Shown: positions 45,747-57,044, counted from the first letter of the stretch. The stretch: 64,000 bases of DNA from Neisseriaceae bacterium ESL0693 (GCA_029433475.1 JAQTIE010000005.1:115778-179777); one strand, 5' to 3'. The notes: generated by a model from the sequence alone, not told the origin. Made by a program: numbers and translations.

Positions 45747-47682
45747 TATGATTGCTTCCTTCCGATGATGAATCAGACTGGATATCTTGGTTGATTTCTT
45801 CCAGCGCCTGCTGCCAGTCAAACCATGCTTCTTCTGTTTGCGATAATTTTACTTTAAGTTCGGCCAATTGGCTAAGTGTCTGCTGCAATTCTACTTTATT
45901 TTTTGCTTCATAGGCGGCTTCACTCGCCAGAAATGCTTCATAATCTTTTTGCTGTTGTTGCCATCGAGCCATATCAGCTTCTGCCCGGGCAATCTTCTGC
46001 AATAAAGGCTTGGTCAGCTGTGATCGCTGCTGTCTCAATTGTGCCTCGGCGCGTTTTTGCTCTTTACGCTTGGGAGCAACTGCTACCGCCGGCGGGCTGC
46101 TACTGCTGTGACTTTCCTGATTCAGCCGCCATTGACGATAATCGGCCAGATCGCCATCAAAGTGATGCAAATGACCCTGGTGTAAATAAATCAGATCATC
46201 GGTGGTGGTTTCCAGTAAACTACGATCATGCGACACCACGATCAAAGCACCCTGAAAACTTTGTAAAGCCAGTGTCAGCGCGTGACGCATATCCAGATCC
46301 AGATGATTGGTGGGTTCGTCCAGCAACAGTAAATTGGGTTGCTGCCACACAATCATTGCCAGTGCCAGCCGTGCTTTTTCACCACCGGAAAAAGGCTCGA
46401 TCGCTTGTAAGGCCATCTCGCCGACAAAGGCGAAGCTGCCCAGAAACTGGCGGATTTCCTGTTCGCGCACTTGCGGCGAAAGCTGCTGAATATGCCACAC
46501 CGGACTTTGATCCAGCCGTAAAGTATCCAGCTGATGCTGGGCAAAATAGCCGATGTTCAGTTTTTCTGCCCGGATAATCTGGCCGCTTAACGGCGCTAAT
46601 GTACCGGCAATGGCTTTGATCAGGGTGGATTTACCACTGCCGTTTAAACCCAGTAAACCATAGCGGGCACCGGATTCAATGGATAAGTCAATATCCTGTA
46701 AAACCGGCTGCTGCTGATAGCCTAGCTGGACATGATCTAGTTTCAGTAAGGGATTGGGTAAATGAGCCGGCTGGATAAAATGAAATGAAAATTCACTGTC
46801 CAGATGGGCAGGGGCAATACGTTCCAGCCGTGCTAACGCTTTGACACGGCTCTGAGCCTGTACCGCTTTAGTGGCTTTGGCTTTAAACCGGTCAATAAAT
46901 GATTGCAGATGTTTAATCTGAGCCTGTTGTTTGACATAGGCTGCCTGCTGCTGAGACAAACGCTGTGCTCGCTCCTGCTGATAAAAATCATAATTGCCGC
47001 CGTATAAAACCAATTGCTTCTGGGATAATTCAACCGTCTGGGTGGTGGTGGCATTCAGAAAATCGCGATCATGCGAGATGATCAGCTGGGTGGTATTCAT
47101 GCTGGCCAAGTGATTTTCCAGCCACAGTACGGTTTCCAGATCCAGATGGTTGGTGGGTTCGTCCAGCAGTAATAAATCAGCACGACACATCAGCGCCTGC
47201 GCCAGATTCAGCCGCATACGCCAGCCGCCACTGAATTCACGCACCGGTTTTTGCTGTTGTGCCTCACTAAAACCCAGTCCATTAAGCAGTTTGCTGGCGC
47301 GGGCAGGGGCACTATAAGCGTCTATTTCAGCCAGTCTGGCGTGGCACTGCGCTTGTTCGATGCCGTCTTCCGCTGCTTCTGCCTTTTCCAGGGCGCGTTG
47401 TAAAGCTTGTAATTCCTCATCACCCTGCAAAACATAATTAAGCGCCGATATATCCAGTGCAGGCGTTTCTTGCCGCACCGAGGCCAGGCGCCAGTGTCTG
47501 GGCAGATTAATCTGGCCGTCATAGTGGTTAATGTCGCCTTTGATGGCGGCAAACAAACTGGATTTACCGGTTCCGTTTTTGCCGATCAGACCAATGCGCT
47601 GGTTGGGATAAATGGTTAAACTGGCGTCCTGCAATAAAACTTTGCTGCCGCGTTGTAAACTCAGGTTTTTGATTTCTATCAT
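45736..47682 (-). CDS. yheS: ABC-F family ATPase, YheS-like
   Basis: A 648-residue soluble protein with two ABC domains: Walker A GLIGKNGTGKS at residues 31-41 and GLNGSGKST in the second half, signatures EFSGGWRMRLNLAQAL and PFSGGEKARLALAM, and two LLLDEPTNHLDL Walker B blocks. The P-site linker between the domains and the C-terminal coiled coil mark ABC-F proteins that act on ribosomes. It begins 22 bases after tsaD on the same strand. ATG 47682 starts the family-typical MIEIKNLSLQRGSKVLL. Confidence 0.93.
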   Translation of the reverse strand: MIEIKNLSLQRGSKVLLQDASLTIYPNQRIGLIGKNGTGKSSLFAAIKGDINHYDGQINLPRHWRLASVRQETPALDISALNYVLQGDEELQALQRALEKAEAAEDGIEQAQCHARLAEIDAYSAPARASKLLNGLGFSEAQQQKPVREFSGGWRMRLNLAQALMCRADLLLLDEPTNHLDLETVLWLENHLASMNTTQLIISHDRDFLNATTTQTVELSQKQLVLYGGNYDFYQQERAQRLSQQQAAYVKQQAQIKHLQSFIDRFKAKATKAVQAQSRVKALARLERIAPAHLDSEFSFHFIQPAHLPNPLLKLDHVQLGYQQQPVLQDIDLSIESGARYGLLGLNGSGKSTLIKAIAGTLAPLSGQIIRAEKLNIGYFAQHQLDTLRLDQSPVWHIQQLSPQVREQEIRQFLGSFAFVGEMALQAIEPFSGGEKARLALAMIVWQQPNLLLLDEPTNHLDLDMRHALTLALQSFQGALIVVSHDRSLLETTTDDLIYLHQGHLHHFDGDLADYRQWRLNQESHSSSSPPAVAVAPKRKEQKRAEAQLRQQRSQLTKPLLQKIARAEADMARWQQQQKDYEAFLASEAAYEAKNKVELQQTLSQLAELKVKLSQTEEAWFDWQQALEEINQDIQSDSSSEGSNHNAM

Positions 47683-47704
47683 AATATCTTTAAAGAAAGC
47701 GCAG

Positions 47705-48748
47705 TTAATCTGCCGTATTCCGAGCTGATCCGACAATCTCATTCAAAGGCCAGCGGGGTTTAACATTAAAACCGCCAGCCGCTTTGCCATCGGTCAGATG
47801 CATCGCGCCGGCAAAGGCAATCATGGCGCCGTTGTCGGTACACAATGATACTGGCGGAAAAAAGGTTTCTATGCCTTTAAGCGCATTCAATGCCTGACGT
47901 AATTGCCAGTTGGCACCCACACCACCTGCCACCACCAGCCGGTTATAGCCGGTTTGTGCCAGCGCCCGTGTGGCTTTGTGGCTGATCACTTCAACCACCG
48001 CATTCTGAAATTCCCTGCAAATGTCGTTGCGAATCTGATCGGGCACAACATCCCCACAGCCGGTCTGTGTTTTGATGTGATTGACGGCGGTCAGTACTGC
48101 GGTTTTCAGCCCGGAAAAACTCATGTTCAAATCGGCCGAATGCAGCATCGGGCGCGGAAAATGAAATTGTCCTTCACGCCCCAGTCTGACCAGTTCGGCC
48201 AGTTTGGCGCCGCCCGGATAAGGCAGACCAAGTAATTTGGCGGTTTTATCAAATGCTTCACCCGCAGCGTCATCCACACTTTCACCCAAAAGCACATAGT
48301 CACCAATCCCTTTGACCGCCATAAACTGAGTATGGCCGCCAGAAACCAGTAAAGCCACGAATGGAAAGGCCGGCTTTTGTTCACCCAGTAGGGGCGATAA
48401 CAGATGGCCTTCCAGATGGTGTACCGGAATCACCGGTTTTTTCAGCGCAAACGCCAGCGCATTGGCAAAGCTGGTACCGGCCAGTAAAGCCCCGCCTAAG
48501 CCTGGCCCCTGGGTAAAGGCGATGGCATCAATATCTGTCAGGGTTTTGCCGGCTTCCTGTACACAGGCGAGGGTCAGTGGCGTTAGTCTTCGAATGTGGT
48601 CACGGCTGGCCAATTCAGGTACCACACCGCCATATTGCGCATGCATCGCAATCTGGGTATGCAGCTGATGCGCCAGTAGTCCCGCTTCGGTGTCATACAA
48701 TGCCACACCCGTTTCATCACAAGAGGATTCAATGCCTAATACCAACAT
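47705..48748 (-). CDS. tsaD: tRNA N6-adenosine threonylcarbamoyltransferase
   Basis: A 347-residue enzyme of the t6A pathway (with TsaB, TsaE and TsaC) that modifies A37 of ANN-decoding tRNAs. [19 protein letters not shown], the metal histidines His111 and His115 in [16 protein letters not shown] and [10 protein letters not shown] are present. ATG 48748 gives the conserved N-terminus; upstream in-frame codons to 48808 are not family-like. First gene of the leftward run with yheS. Confidence 0.97.
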   Translation of the reverse strand: MLVLGIESSCDETGVALYDTEAGLLAHQLHTQIAMHAQYGGVVPELASRDHIRRLTPLTLACVQEAGKTLTDIDAIAFTQGPGLGGALLAGTSFANALAFALKKPVIPVHHLEGHLLSPLLGEQKPAFPFVALLVSGGHTQFMAVKGIGDYVLLGESVDDAAGEAFDKTAKLLGLPYPGGAKLAELVRLGREGQFHFPRPMLHSADLNMSFSGLKTAVLTAVNHIKTQTGCGDVVPDQIRNDICREFQNAVVEVISHKATRALAQTGYNRLVVAGGVGANWQLRQALNALKGIETFFPPVSLCTDNGAMIAFAGAMHLTDGKAAGGFNVKPRWPLNEIVGSARNTAD

Positions 48749-49004
48749 GTCTGACCACAAAAATAAGAATAATCTGGCTATTTTACCTGCTTTATTAATT
48801 TTGGGCACGGCACATCAGTATAGCGGCCAAAGACAAATGGCTAAGCTTACCTTCAATCCAATTCAACATCTATGGTTGTCAACCAGCCTGATGAAAAATA
48901 TTGCTGACAGTGTTTTGTGATCAGGCAGTATGGCGCATCAGCTAGCCGGTTTAATCCAGACGGTGGTACTATGTAGCGAGCTTAATTTTAAGAGAAGTGC
49001 ACAG

Positions 49005-49703
49005 ATGTTATCACATCCTCACCATTCCGATACCCCGAAACCACGCACCGCACTGGTGATTTTTTCAGGTGGTCAGGATTCAACCACCTGTTTACTTCAG
49101 GCCATAGCCGAATATGGTCGTCAGCAGGTGCAAACCATTACTTTTCATTACGGCCAGCGACATGCGATTGAACTGGAACGGGCGCGCTGGATTGCGCAGG
49201 ATTTAGGAGTCAGACAAACCGAAATGGATTTGTCGTTATTACAATCGATTACCCATAATGCCTTGATGGATCAAGACACCAGCATTGAAACAGCAGATGA
49301 TGGCCTGCCCAATACCTTTGTAGACGGACGCAATGCCTTGTTTTTATTGTATGCGGCTATTTTTGCCAAAGGGCAGGGCATTCAGGACATCATTACCGGT
49401 GTCTGTGAAACTGATTTTTCCGGTTATCCCGATTGCCGCCATGTGTTTATCCAGTCAATGAATGTGAGTCTGAATCTGGCCATGGATTACTCATTCCGGC
49501 TGATTACCCCGCTCATGTATCTGGATAAAGCCGAAACCTGGGCCTTGGCCGATCAGCTCGGTTATCTGGATTATGTGCGCGAGCACACCCACACCTGTTA
49601 TGAAGGTGTGGCCGGCGGTTGTGGTGTCTGCCCCAGCTGTGTGTTGCGTGAACGCGGATTACGCACTTATCTGGCTCAAAAAGCCATGGCCAATCCCTCA
49701 TGA
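49005..49703 (+). CDS. queC: 7-cyano-7-deazaguanine synthase
   Basis: A 232-residue enzyme converting 7-carboxy-7-deazaguanine to preQ0 in queuosine synthesis. It has the PP-loop [10 protein letters not shown] at residues 21-30, [30 protein letters not shown], and the zinc site [18 protein letters not shown] near the C-terminus. ATG 49005 follows AAGAGAAG. The next gene begins 87 bases later. Confidence 0.96.
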   Translation: MLSHPHHSDTPKPRTALVIFSGGQDSTTCLLQAIAEYGRQQVQTITFHYGQRHAIELERARWIAQDLGVRQTEMDLSLLQSITHNALMDQDTSIETADDGLPNTFVDGRNALFLLYAAIFAKGQGIQDIITGVCETDFSGYPDCRHVFIQSMNVSLNLAMDYSFRLITPLMYLDKAETWALADQLGYLDYVREHTHTCYEGVAGGCGVCPSCVLRERGLRTYLAQKAMANPS

Positions 49704-49790
49704 CAGTAAAGCGGGCTTTGCGCTAGAATGAATACACACAATCTGAAATTGTGTCCCATTTTAACTGATTCAGATAGAAAGGCTACGGTC

Positions 49791-50060
49791 ATGAGTGATA
49801 ATCGTCAAAGCATTATTGAATTTCCGCTGGACTTTCCGATTAAAGTCATGGGTGAGCAACACCCTGAATTTAGCGCTACCGTATTGAATGTGGTACAGCA
49901 GCATGCACCGCAAACCACTGAAGCGCAGGTGACAACCAAACCCAGCAGTAAAGGTAATTATTTGAGTGCCACCGTAACCATTCGCGCCGAAAATCAGGAA
50001 CAGCTGGATAATATTTATCGTGCACTCAGCAGCCATCCCATGGTAAAGGTGGTGCTGTGA
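49791..50060 (+). CDS. ybeD: YbeD/DUF493 family protein
   Basis: An 89-residue protein, [20 protein letters not shown] then [10 protein letters not shown], with [20 protein letters not shown] and [18 protein letters not shown]: an ACT-like ferredoxin fold, complete. It lies directly upstream of lipB-lipA, as in many proteobacteria, with its stop overlapping the lipB GTG. A role in the lipoate operon is suggested by context only. Confidence 0.92.
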   Translation: MSDNRQSIIEFPLDFPIKVMGEQHPEFSATVLNVVQQHAPQTTEAQVTTKPSSKGNYLSATVTIRAENQEQLDNIYRALSSHPMVKVVL

Positions 50061-50686
50061 AAGTGGTGCAACTGGGACTGGCTGATTATCAGCCAGTTTT
50101 TGAAGCCATGCAGGCATTTAGCGCTAATCGCACTGCTGACACCACCGATGAATTGTGGGTGGTACAGCACCCGCCGGTATTTACTCAGGGCATGGCGGGT
50201 AAGCCAGAGCATATTCTGGTGCATGATGAGATTCCGGTTATCCAGATCGACCGTGGTGGTCAGGTCACTTATCATGGCCCGGGTCAATTGGTGGTGTATA
50301 CCCTGATCGATTTTAAACGGCGGCACATCACGGTTCGTGAACTGGTGAGCCGGCTGGAAAACAGCATTATCGCCACCTTGGCGGAATACGACATCAGCGC
50401 CCACAATGACCCCAAGCGCCCCGGGGTATATGTGGATGAACAGAAAATTGCCTCATTGGGACTGCGCATCAAACACGGTGCGGTATATCATGGGCTGGCG
50501 CTGAATGTAGACATGGATCTTGCGCCCTTTAGTCATATCAATCCCTGCGGTTATGCCGGTTTACACATGACTCAGATCGCGCATTACAAACAACCCTGTC
50601 CCGACATTCAGGAAGTAGCCGCACGGTTAACCCATCATTTGTCCCGCCAATTGGATATGGCCGCCACAAATCAACAGGAAAAATAA
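50057..50686 (+). CDS. lipB: Lipoyl(octanoyl) transferase
   Basis: A 209-residue enzyme moving octanoate from acyl carrier protein to lipoyl domains. GTG 50057 overlaps the ybeD stop (GTGA). It has [20 protein letters not shown], catalytic Lys130 ([12 protein letters not shown]) and Cys164 (INPCGYAGL). Translationally coupled to ybeD and one base from lipA. Confidence 0.96.
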   Translation: MKVVQLGLADYQPVFEAMQAFSANRTADTTDELWVVQHPPVFTQGMAGKPEHILVHDEIPVIQIDRGGQVTYHGPGQLVVYTLIDFKRRHITVRELVSRLENSIIATLAEYDISAHNDPKRPGVYVDEQKIASLGLRIKHGAVYHGLALNVDMDLAPFSHINPCGYAGLHMTQIAHYKQPCPDIQEVAARLTHHLSRQLDMAATNQQEK

Positions 50687-50687
50687 A

Positions 50688-51653
50688 ATGAATCAAGATA
50701 ATAGTCAGGGTGTTAAGCATAAAGGCGCCGAAAAAACCGCCCGTATTCCGATTAAAGTGGTGCCTTTGGCTGAAAAACTCAAAAAACCATCCTGGATTCG
50801 TGCCCGTTTGCCCAGCAGTCAGAAATTCTTTGAAATCAAAAATATTGTGCGGGAACAGAAATTACATACCGTCTGTGAAGAAGCCAGCTGCCCCAATATT
50901 GGCGAATGCTTCAGTAAAGGCACCGCCACTTTTATGATCATGGGCGATATCTGTACCCGCCGCTGCCCGTTTTGTGATGTCGGCCACGGTCGCCCCAATC
51001 CTCTTGATCCCCAGGAACCCAGACATCTGGCCGATTCTGTACGTGCCATGAATCTACGCTATGTGGTCATCACCTCGGTTGATCGTGATGATTTACGTGA
51101 TGGGGGCGCCCAGCATTTTGCCGATTGTATTACCGCCATTCGCGAAACCAGCCCGCAAACACAGATTGAAGTATTGGTGCCTGATTTTCGTGGCCGCTTG
51201 GACACTGCGCTGGCTATTCTGGCCGAAACACCGCCAGACGTGATGAACCATAATCTGGAAACCGCACCACGCCTGTATAAACAGGCACGCCCGGGCGCTG
51301 ATTATCAGCATTCATTGAATCTGCTCAAACAATATAAAGCATTGCGGCCAGAAGTAGCCACCAAATCCGGTATTATGGTGGGGCTGGGTGAAGACGATGA
51401 CGAAATTTTGCAAGTGATGCAGGATTTACGCGCGCATGAGGTTGATATGATTACTTTGGGGCAGTATCTGCAACCCAGCAACGGCCATTTACCGGTATTG
51501 CGCTATGTAACACCGGAGCAATTCAAAACATTTGAAACCGAAGCCTATGCCATGGGGTTTAAACATGCCGCCATTGGTGCCATGGTACGCTCAAGTTACC
51601 ATGCCGATGCACAGGCCGAACAGGCAGGCGTAGTGACTGAAGAATTAGCGTAA
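50688..51653 (+). CDS. lipA: Lipoyl synthase
   Basis: A 321-residue radical-SAM enzyme inserting two sulfurs into octanoyl groups. The auxiliary cluster cysteines 63, 68 and 74 ([12 protein letters not shown]) and the radical-SAM cysteines 89, 93 and 96 (CTRRCPFC) are in place, with a conserved RSSYHA near the C-terminus (serine ligand of the auxiliary cluster). ATG 50688 is the second base after lipB ends. Last gene of ybeD-lipB-lipA. Confidence 0.97.
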   Translation: MNQDNSQGVKHKGAEKTARIPIKVVPLAEKLKKPSWIRARLPSSQKFFEIKNIVREQKLHTVCEEASCPNIGECFSKGTATFMIMGDICTRRCPFCDVGHGRPNPLDPQEPRHLADSVRAMNLRYVVITSVDRDDLRDGGAQHFADCITAIRETSPQTQIEVLVPDFRGRLDTALAILAETPPDVMNHNLETAPRLYKQARPGADYQHSLNLLKQYKALRPEVATKSGIMVGLGEDDDEILQVMQDLRAHEVDMITLGQYLQPSNGHLPVLRYVTPEQFKTFETEAYAMGFKHAAIGAMVRSSYHADAQAEQAGVVTEELA

Positions 51654-52331
51654 GCGTGTCAGGTTTTGCCGGTTTATCATGGCGCATCGACATGCCTGAG
51701 TAGTCGGTGAAAAAGTCAGCGATAAAATGTTTTATCATCAACAAAAGACCTGAGCTATCCGATCATGTTAAGATAAAATACAACATCATTGTTATGATTG
51801 TACTTTGAATTCCCAATGACATCATGGCATGTCCAAAAAAGGGATAAATACTGATTTACAGGCAGCGGGCAGGAGATCAGTATTATTTATTTTATTGACA
51901 TAAATACTTAACCTTCGTAATAAATTCAATGCTTGTTGCATTGAAATAAATGATTTGAATCTGATGGACTGTGTAGGGTAGCGGCACAGTCCTTTGATAT
52001 TGTCTGAGCATAAAGCCTTCATTCGCCCCCATTACCCAGTATTATTTATCTTGTATCAGATGTTTTTCACCACTGTGTCAGCAAATTTCTATCATGTTGT
52101 TATCTGTCGATATAGGGATAACATCTGAACAGATTCTGTTTCTAAGCCATGTTAACAGGTATTTATCAAACCACAATAAATTTATTTAAAATAATAATCA
52201 TTTTTATTTAATGGTGTTCAAGCATTCAGCTATAGGTCATTAATTCGCCGTTATCACTCAGAAAAGCCAACAGTGAAATTTGGTTGAATAAAACATAAAT
52301 CAGCCAAATTGGCGCTGATCATGCTGTAAAA
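51654..52331. other. AT-rich spacer before gltB control region
   Basis: No convincing gene; a 66-residue minus-strand frame at 51822-52022 has no ribosome site and resembles no family. No terminator for lipA is obvious. Confidence 0.4.
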
Positions 52332-52349
52332 TCACTATAACAATAGTGA
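52332..52349. promoter_or_regulatory. Palindromic candidate operator upstream of gltB
   Basis: Perfect inverted repeat TCACTAT-AACA-ATAGTGA, 60 bases upstream of the proposed -35 and 155 bases upstream of gltB. The binding protein is unknown. Confidence 0.4.
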
Positions 52350-52408
52350 AATAATCTAAAAATAAGTCAATTACTGGTGTTTTTTTTTATGGCTTCGCAT
52401 AAAAAATT

Positions 52409-52438
52409 TTGACGGAATAGCCTAAGTTTTTGTATGTT
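52409..52438 (+). promoter_or_regulatory. Candidate sigma-70 promoter of gltBD
   Basis: TTGACG and TATGTT separated by 18 bases, leaving a leader of about 60 bases to ATG 52504. Just upstream a 9-bp A/T hairpin (TTTTTTATG-GCTTCG-CATAAAAAA, 52383-52406) lies next to the -35. Confidence 0.5.
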
Positions 52439-52503
52439 ATTTCGCTTGCCCTGATTAATTATTCACGCCGTACAAAATAACCGGTATTTAAAGAGGTTTT
52501 GTG

Positions 52504-55500
52504 ATGAATACATTGTATGACACTGCTTTAGTCAAAGAAAATTGTGGTTTTGGTCTGATTGCCAATATCGATGGCAAAGCCAGCCATAAAGTTGTGCGTA
52601 CAGCCATTTTAGGTTTATCACGAATGCAGCACCGCGGCGCCATTCTGGCCGACGGCAAAACCGGCGATGGCTGCGGTTTATTAATGCAGATACCACAACA
52701 GTTTTTTCGTGCCGTAGCCAAAGACGAGGGCATTACCTTAGCCAGAAATTTTGCAGTGGGCATGATTTTTTTTCCGCAGGATCAGACACTGGCTGCCGAA
52801 TATCAGGCCATCATTGAAGAAGAATTAACCCGCGAAACCCTGAATGTGGCCATGTGGCGCGAAGTGCCGGTGAATGCAGCCGTATTGGGTGAAATCGCTC
52901 TGGCCGACAGGCCGATGATCCGGCAATTATTGATCAACGCACCCGCAGGCTGGCTGCCTTCTGATCTGGAACGACGTTTATTCATGATGCGGCGGCGCAT
53001 AGAAAAGCGGATTCAGCACCGTGATTTTTATGTATGCAGCCTGTCTAATCAGACCATCGTATATAAAGGCCTGTGCATGCCCAAGGATTTGCCCGGCTTT
53101 TATCTGGATCTGGCTGATTTACGCCTGCAAACCGCAATTTGTCTGTTTCACCAGCGGTTTTCCACCAATACCCTGCCGCGCTGGCAACTGGCTCAGCCCT
53201 TCCGTTATCTGGCACATAATGGTGAAATCAATACCATCTCTGCCAATCGAGCCTGGGCGCGTGCCCGTGCGTATAAATACCATACCCCACTGATCCCTGA
53301 TTTGCAAACCGCCGCGCCTTTTGTCAATGAAACCGGCTCTGACTCCAGTTCACTGGACAATATGCTGGAATTGTTTGTTACCGGCGGCATGGATCTCTTT
53401 CGCGCCATGCGCTTACTGGTGCCGCCGGCATGGCAGCACAATCCGGATATGGACGCCGATTTACGCGCCTTTTATGATTTTAATTCCATGCACATGGAAC
53501 CTTGGGACGGCCCGGCCGGCATCGTGTTCAGCGATGGCCGCTATGCTGCCTGTACCCTTGATCGCAATGGGTTGCGTCCCGCCCGTTATGTAGTCACACA
53601 AGATCGCTTAATCACCATTGCTTCAGAAGTCGGCATCTGGGATTATGCGCCAGATGAAGTATTACAAAAGGGTCGTGTCGGCCCGGGTGAATTGCTGGTG
53701 ATTGATACCAAAGAAGGGCGGTTATTACAATCAGACAGCATTAATACAGAATTAAAAAGCCGTCACCCTTATCAGCAGTGGTTACAGAAAAACGTTTTAT
53801 CCCTCACCCCATTCGAACAATTGCCCGATGAAGAAGCCGGCAGCGCCGGTTTAAATGAAAACGAATTAATCATTTTCCAGAAACAGTTTGGTTATGATCT
53901 GGAAGAAATGGAAAATGTCTTGCGTATTCTGGGCGAAAACGGTCAGGAAGCGGTGGGATCCATGGGCGACGATACCCCGTTTGCGGTATTGTCACAACGA
54001 CCACGCATGATGTACGACTATTTCCGCCAGTATTTTGCTCAGGTTACCAATCCGCCGATTGACCCCTTGCGTGAAAAACACGTCATGAGCCTGTCTACCA
54101 GCATCGGGCGCGAAATGAGCGTGTTTTTTGAAGCAGAGGGCATGTCCCACCGCGTCAATTTTAAGTCACCAGTATTGTTGTATTCAGATATGCAGCAATT
54201 AATGTGTTTACCTGAAGAGCATTATCGCCATCACCGCCTGGAGGCCGTTTATCAGCCTGATAGCATCAGTTTGCAACAGGCGATTGAACGGTTATGTGAT
54301 GAAGCCGAAGCCGCCGTTAAAAATGGTGCGGTATTACTGGTGGTGTCTGACAAAAACATCAGCCGCGATCATGTCCAGATTCCGGCGGTATTGTCTGTCG
54401 GCGCGATACAACAGCGTCTGGTTGCCACCAATCTGCGCTGTGACGCCAATATTATTATGGAAACCGGTTCAGCGCGTAATCCGCATCACTTTGCCGTACT
54501 GATCGGTCTGGGTGCTACCGCCATCTATCCTTATCTGGCTTATGAAAGTCTGGCCGATATGGTCAATAAAGGCGCCATTAAAAAGCCTTTACGCGCAGTA
54601 ACCGAAAACTTTCGCAATGGCATCAATAAGGGCTTGTATAAAATCATGTCCAAAATGGGCATTTCAACCATTTCTTCTTACCGCTGCGCCCATCTGTTTG
54701 AAGTGGTGGGATTACATTCCGAAGTAGTCAATCTGTGCTTTAAAGACATCACCAGCCGCATTGAGGGCGCCACCTTCGAACAATTGGGGCAGGAATTGCA
54801 ACGGTTTCACCGTCAGGCCTGGCAGAAAAGCCGCGGGCTGGACATTGGCGGCTTTCTGAAATACAAACCTCAGGGCGAATACCATGCTTATAACCCCGAT
54901 GTGGTCAACCAGCTGCAAGCAGCGATTAACAGCGGCGATTATGCCAGATACCGGTTGTATGCCGATACGGTCAATCAGCGCCCGCCGGCCATGCTGCGCG
55001 ATTTACTGCGGCTTAAAACCGAAACCACCACACCCATAGACATCAGTCAGGTCGAAGAAGCCAGCCATTTATACCGCCGCTTTGACAGCGCCGCCATGTC
55101 AATTGGTGCCCTCAGCCCGGAAGCGCACGAAGCACTGGCTATTGCCATGAATCGTTTGGGCGGATTCTCCAATTCAGGCGAAGGCGGTGAAGACCCGCAG
55201 CGCTATGGCACTGAAAAAGTATCGCGCATCAAGCAAGTGGCCTCTGGCCGTTTCGGCGTTACACCCGCCTATCTGATGAGTGCTGATGTCATTCAGATCA
55301 AAGTAGCGCAAGGTGCCAAACCAGGCGAGGGCGGTCAATTGCCGGGGGATAAAGTTACCCCGTATATCGCGCAATTACGTTTTGCCGTACCCGGCGCTAC
55401 CCTCATATCGCCACCTCCTCATCATGACATTTATTCCATTGAAGATCTGGCACAACTGATTTTTGATTTAAAACAGATTAATCCCAAAGCATTAATTTCC

Positions 55501-56970
55501 GTCAAACTGGTGTCTTTGCCCGGCGTGGGCACCATTGCTACCGGTGTGGCCAAAGCCTATGCCGATCTGATCACCATTTCCGGCTACGATGGCGGTACTG
55601 GCGCCAGCCCCATGACCAGCGTCAAATATGCCGGCAGCCCGTGGGAACTGGGTCTGGCTGAAGCCCAGCAGGCACTGGTGGAAAATAACCTACGGCATAA
55701 AGTACGACTACAGGTAGACGGCGGCCTGAAAACCGGTCTGGACATCATTAAAGCCGCCATTTTAGGCGCCGAAAGCTTCGGTTTTGGTACTGGCCCCATG
55801 GTGGCATTAGGTTGCCGTTATCTGCGCATCTGCCATTTAAATAACTGCGCTACCGGCGTTGCCACACAAGATGATATTCTGCGCAGCCAGCATTTTCACG
55901 GCTTACCCGAAAAAGCCATGAACTATTTTAAATTTATGGCACAAGACGTACGCGAAATCATGGCCATGCTCGGGGTGCAACAATTGACTGACCTGATTGG
56001 CCGTACCGACTTACTCGAAACTGTAGCCGGCATCACCGCCAAACAGCAGTCACTTGATCTGAGTGCCTTATTGTATTCGCCGCAAGTACCCGCAGGCAGC
56101 GCCCGCTTCTGTACTCAGAATAATCCACCCTTTGATCATGGACAGCTGAATCGCCGGATTGAACAAGACATTCATGACGCCCTGTATACAGGCGAGCATA
56201 TCGATTTATATTACGACATCAATAATACCGATCGTTCTGTCGGCGCCAGTTTATCCGGACAGGTTGCCCAATTGTATGGCAATCGCGGTAAACTGAACCA
56301 ACGCATCAACATTCATCTGAATGGCACCGCCGGTCAGAGTCTGGGGGTGTGGCTGGCGGGCAGTATACAATTGCATCTAACCGGAGACGCCAACGATTAT
56401 GTCGGTAAAGGCATGGCGGGCGGTCTGATCACCATCCGGCCACATGACGGCAGCGCCTTTGCACCAGAAAACGCCACCATCATCGGCAATACCTGTTTAT
56501 ATGGCGCCACCGGCGGTAAACTGTTTGCTTCCGGTAAAGCCGGTGAACGCTTCGGCGTGCGCAATTCCGGCGTCACTGCTGTGGTAGAAGGCATCGGAGA
56601 CAATGGCTGCGAATACATGACCGGCGGTGTGGTCTGTGTACTGGGTAAAACAGGCATCAATTTTGGCGCAGGCATGACTGGCGGTTTTGCCTATGTTTTA
56701 GATGTTGACCAAGGATTCAGACAGCGCATCAATACAGAGCTTGTGGAAGGGCTGAGCATTGCCGACCTGGAGATGCATCAGGAATACTTGCGCGGACTGA
56801 TTGCCGAACATGTGGAATATACCCATAGCCCGATAGGCGAACGCATTCTGACACAATGGGCGGATTATGTAGATTATTTTATACTGGTAAAACCCAAAGC
56901 CAATGATGTCAATGCATTACTGGGTCATCGCCCCCGCACCGTGACCGAATTACGCGCCGTTACTCAATAG
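52504..56970 (+). CDS. gltB: Glutamate synthase large subunit
   Basis: A 1488-residue GOGAT alpha chain; GTG 52501 is an alternative start and AGAGG lies upstream. The class II glutaminase nucleophile is Cys14 (NCGFGLIAN) after a short propeptide. The domain order is glutaminase (to about 430), central linker, FMN/2-oxoglutarate domain with GQLPGDKVTPYI and SGYDGGTGASPMTS, the 3Fe-4S cysteines in GCRYLRICHLNNCATG, and a C-terminal GXGXG beta-helix (GKGMAGGLITIRPHDGS). With GltD it makes glutamate from glutamine and 2-oxoglutarate. Confidence 0.97.
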   Translation: MNTLYDTALVKENCGFGLIANIDGKASHKVVRTAILGLSRMQHRGAILADGKTGDGCGLLMQIPQQFFRAVAKDEGITLARNFAVGMIFFPQDQTLAAEYQAIIEEELTRETLNVAMWREVPVNAAVLGEIALADRPMIRQLLINAPAGWLPSDLERRLFMMRRRIEKRIQHRDFYVCSLSNQTIVYKGLCMPKDLPGFYLDLADLRLQTAICLFHQRFSTNTLPRWQLAQPFRYLAHNGEINTISANRAWARARAYKYHTPLIPDLQTAAPFVNETGSDSSSLDNMLELFVTGGMDLFRAMRLLVPPAWQHNPDMDADLRAFYDFNSMHMEPWDGPAGIVFSDGRYAACTLDRNGLRPARYVVTQDRLITIASEVGIWDYAPDEVLQKGRVGPGELLVIDTKEGRLLQSDSINTELKSRHPYQQWLQKNVLSLTPFEQLPDEEAGSAGLNENELIIFQKQFGYDLEEMENVLRILGENGQEAVGSMGDDTPFAVLSQRPRMMYDYFRQYFAQVTNPPIDPLREKHVMSLSTSIGREMSVFFEAEGMSHRVNFKSPVLLYSDMQQLMCLPEEHYRHHRLEAVYQPDSISLQQAIERLCDEAEAAVKNGAVLLVVSDKNISRDHVQIPAVLSVGAIQQRLVATNLRCDANIIMETGSARNPHHFAVLIGLGATAIYPYLAYESLADMVNKGAIKKPLRAVTENFRNGINKGLYKIMSKMGISTISSYRCAHLFEVVGLHSEVVNLCFKDITSRIEGATFEQLGQELQRFHRQAWQKSRGLDIGGFLKYKPQGEYHAYNPDVVNQLQAAINSGDYARYRLYADTVNQRPPAMLRDLLRLKTETTTPIDISQVEEASHLYRRFDSAAMSIGALSPEAHEALAIAMNRLGGFSNSGEGGEDPQRYGTEKVSRIKQVASGRFGVTPAYLMSADVIQIKVAQGAKPGEGGQLPGDKVTPYIAQLRFAVPGATLISPPPHHDIYSIEDLAQLIFDLKQINPKALISVKLVSLPGVGTIATGVAKAYADLITISGYDGGTGASPMTSVKYAGSPWELGLAEAQQALVENNLRHKVRLQVDGGLKTGLDIIKAAILGAESFGFGTGPMVALGCRYLRICHLNNCATGVATQDDILRSQHFHGLPEKAMNYFKFMAQDVREIMAMLGVQQLTDLIGRTDLLETVAGITAKQQSLDLSALLYSPQVPAGSARFCTQNNPPFDHGQLNRRIEQDIHDALYTGEHIDLYYDINNTDRSVGASLSGQVAQLYGNRGKLNQRINIHLNGTAGQSLGVWLAGSIQLHLTGDANDYVGKGMAGGLITIRPHDGSAFAPENATIIGNTCLYGATGGKLFASGKAGERFGVRNSGVTAVVEGIGDNGCEYMTGGVVCVLGKTGINFGAGMTGGFAYVLDVDQGFRQRINTELVEGLSIADLEMHQEYLRGLIAEHVEYTHSPIGERILTQWADYVDYFILVKPKANDVNALLGHRPRTVTELRAVTQ

Positions 56971-57044
56971 CTACCTGATATCTATTGAAACAATCCGTAT
57001 TATCTGGTCAGCCAGAACAAAACCTATTGCAAGGACATACTCTG

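Noticed and set aside
45876..46577. 233-residue plus-strand frame opposite the ABC-F gene
   Set aside because: Antisense shadow of yheS, whose motifs are all intact.
51822..52022. 66-residue minus-strand frame between lipA and gltB
   Set aside because: No ribosome site, no family resemblance, lies in AT-rich spacer.
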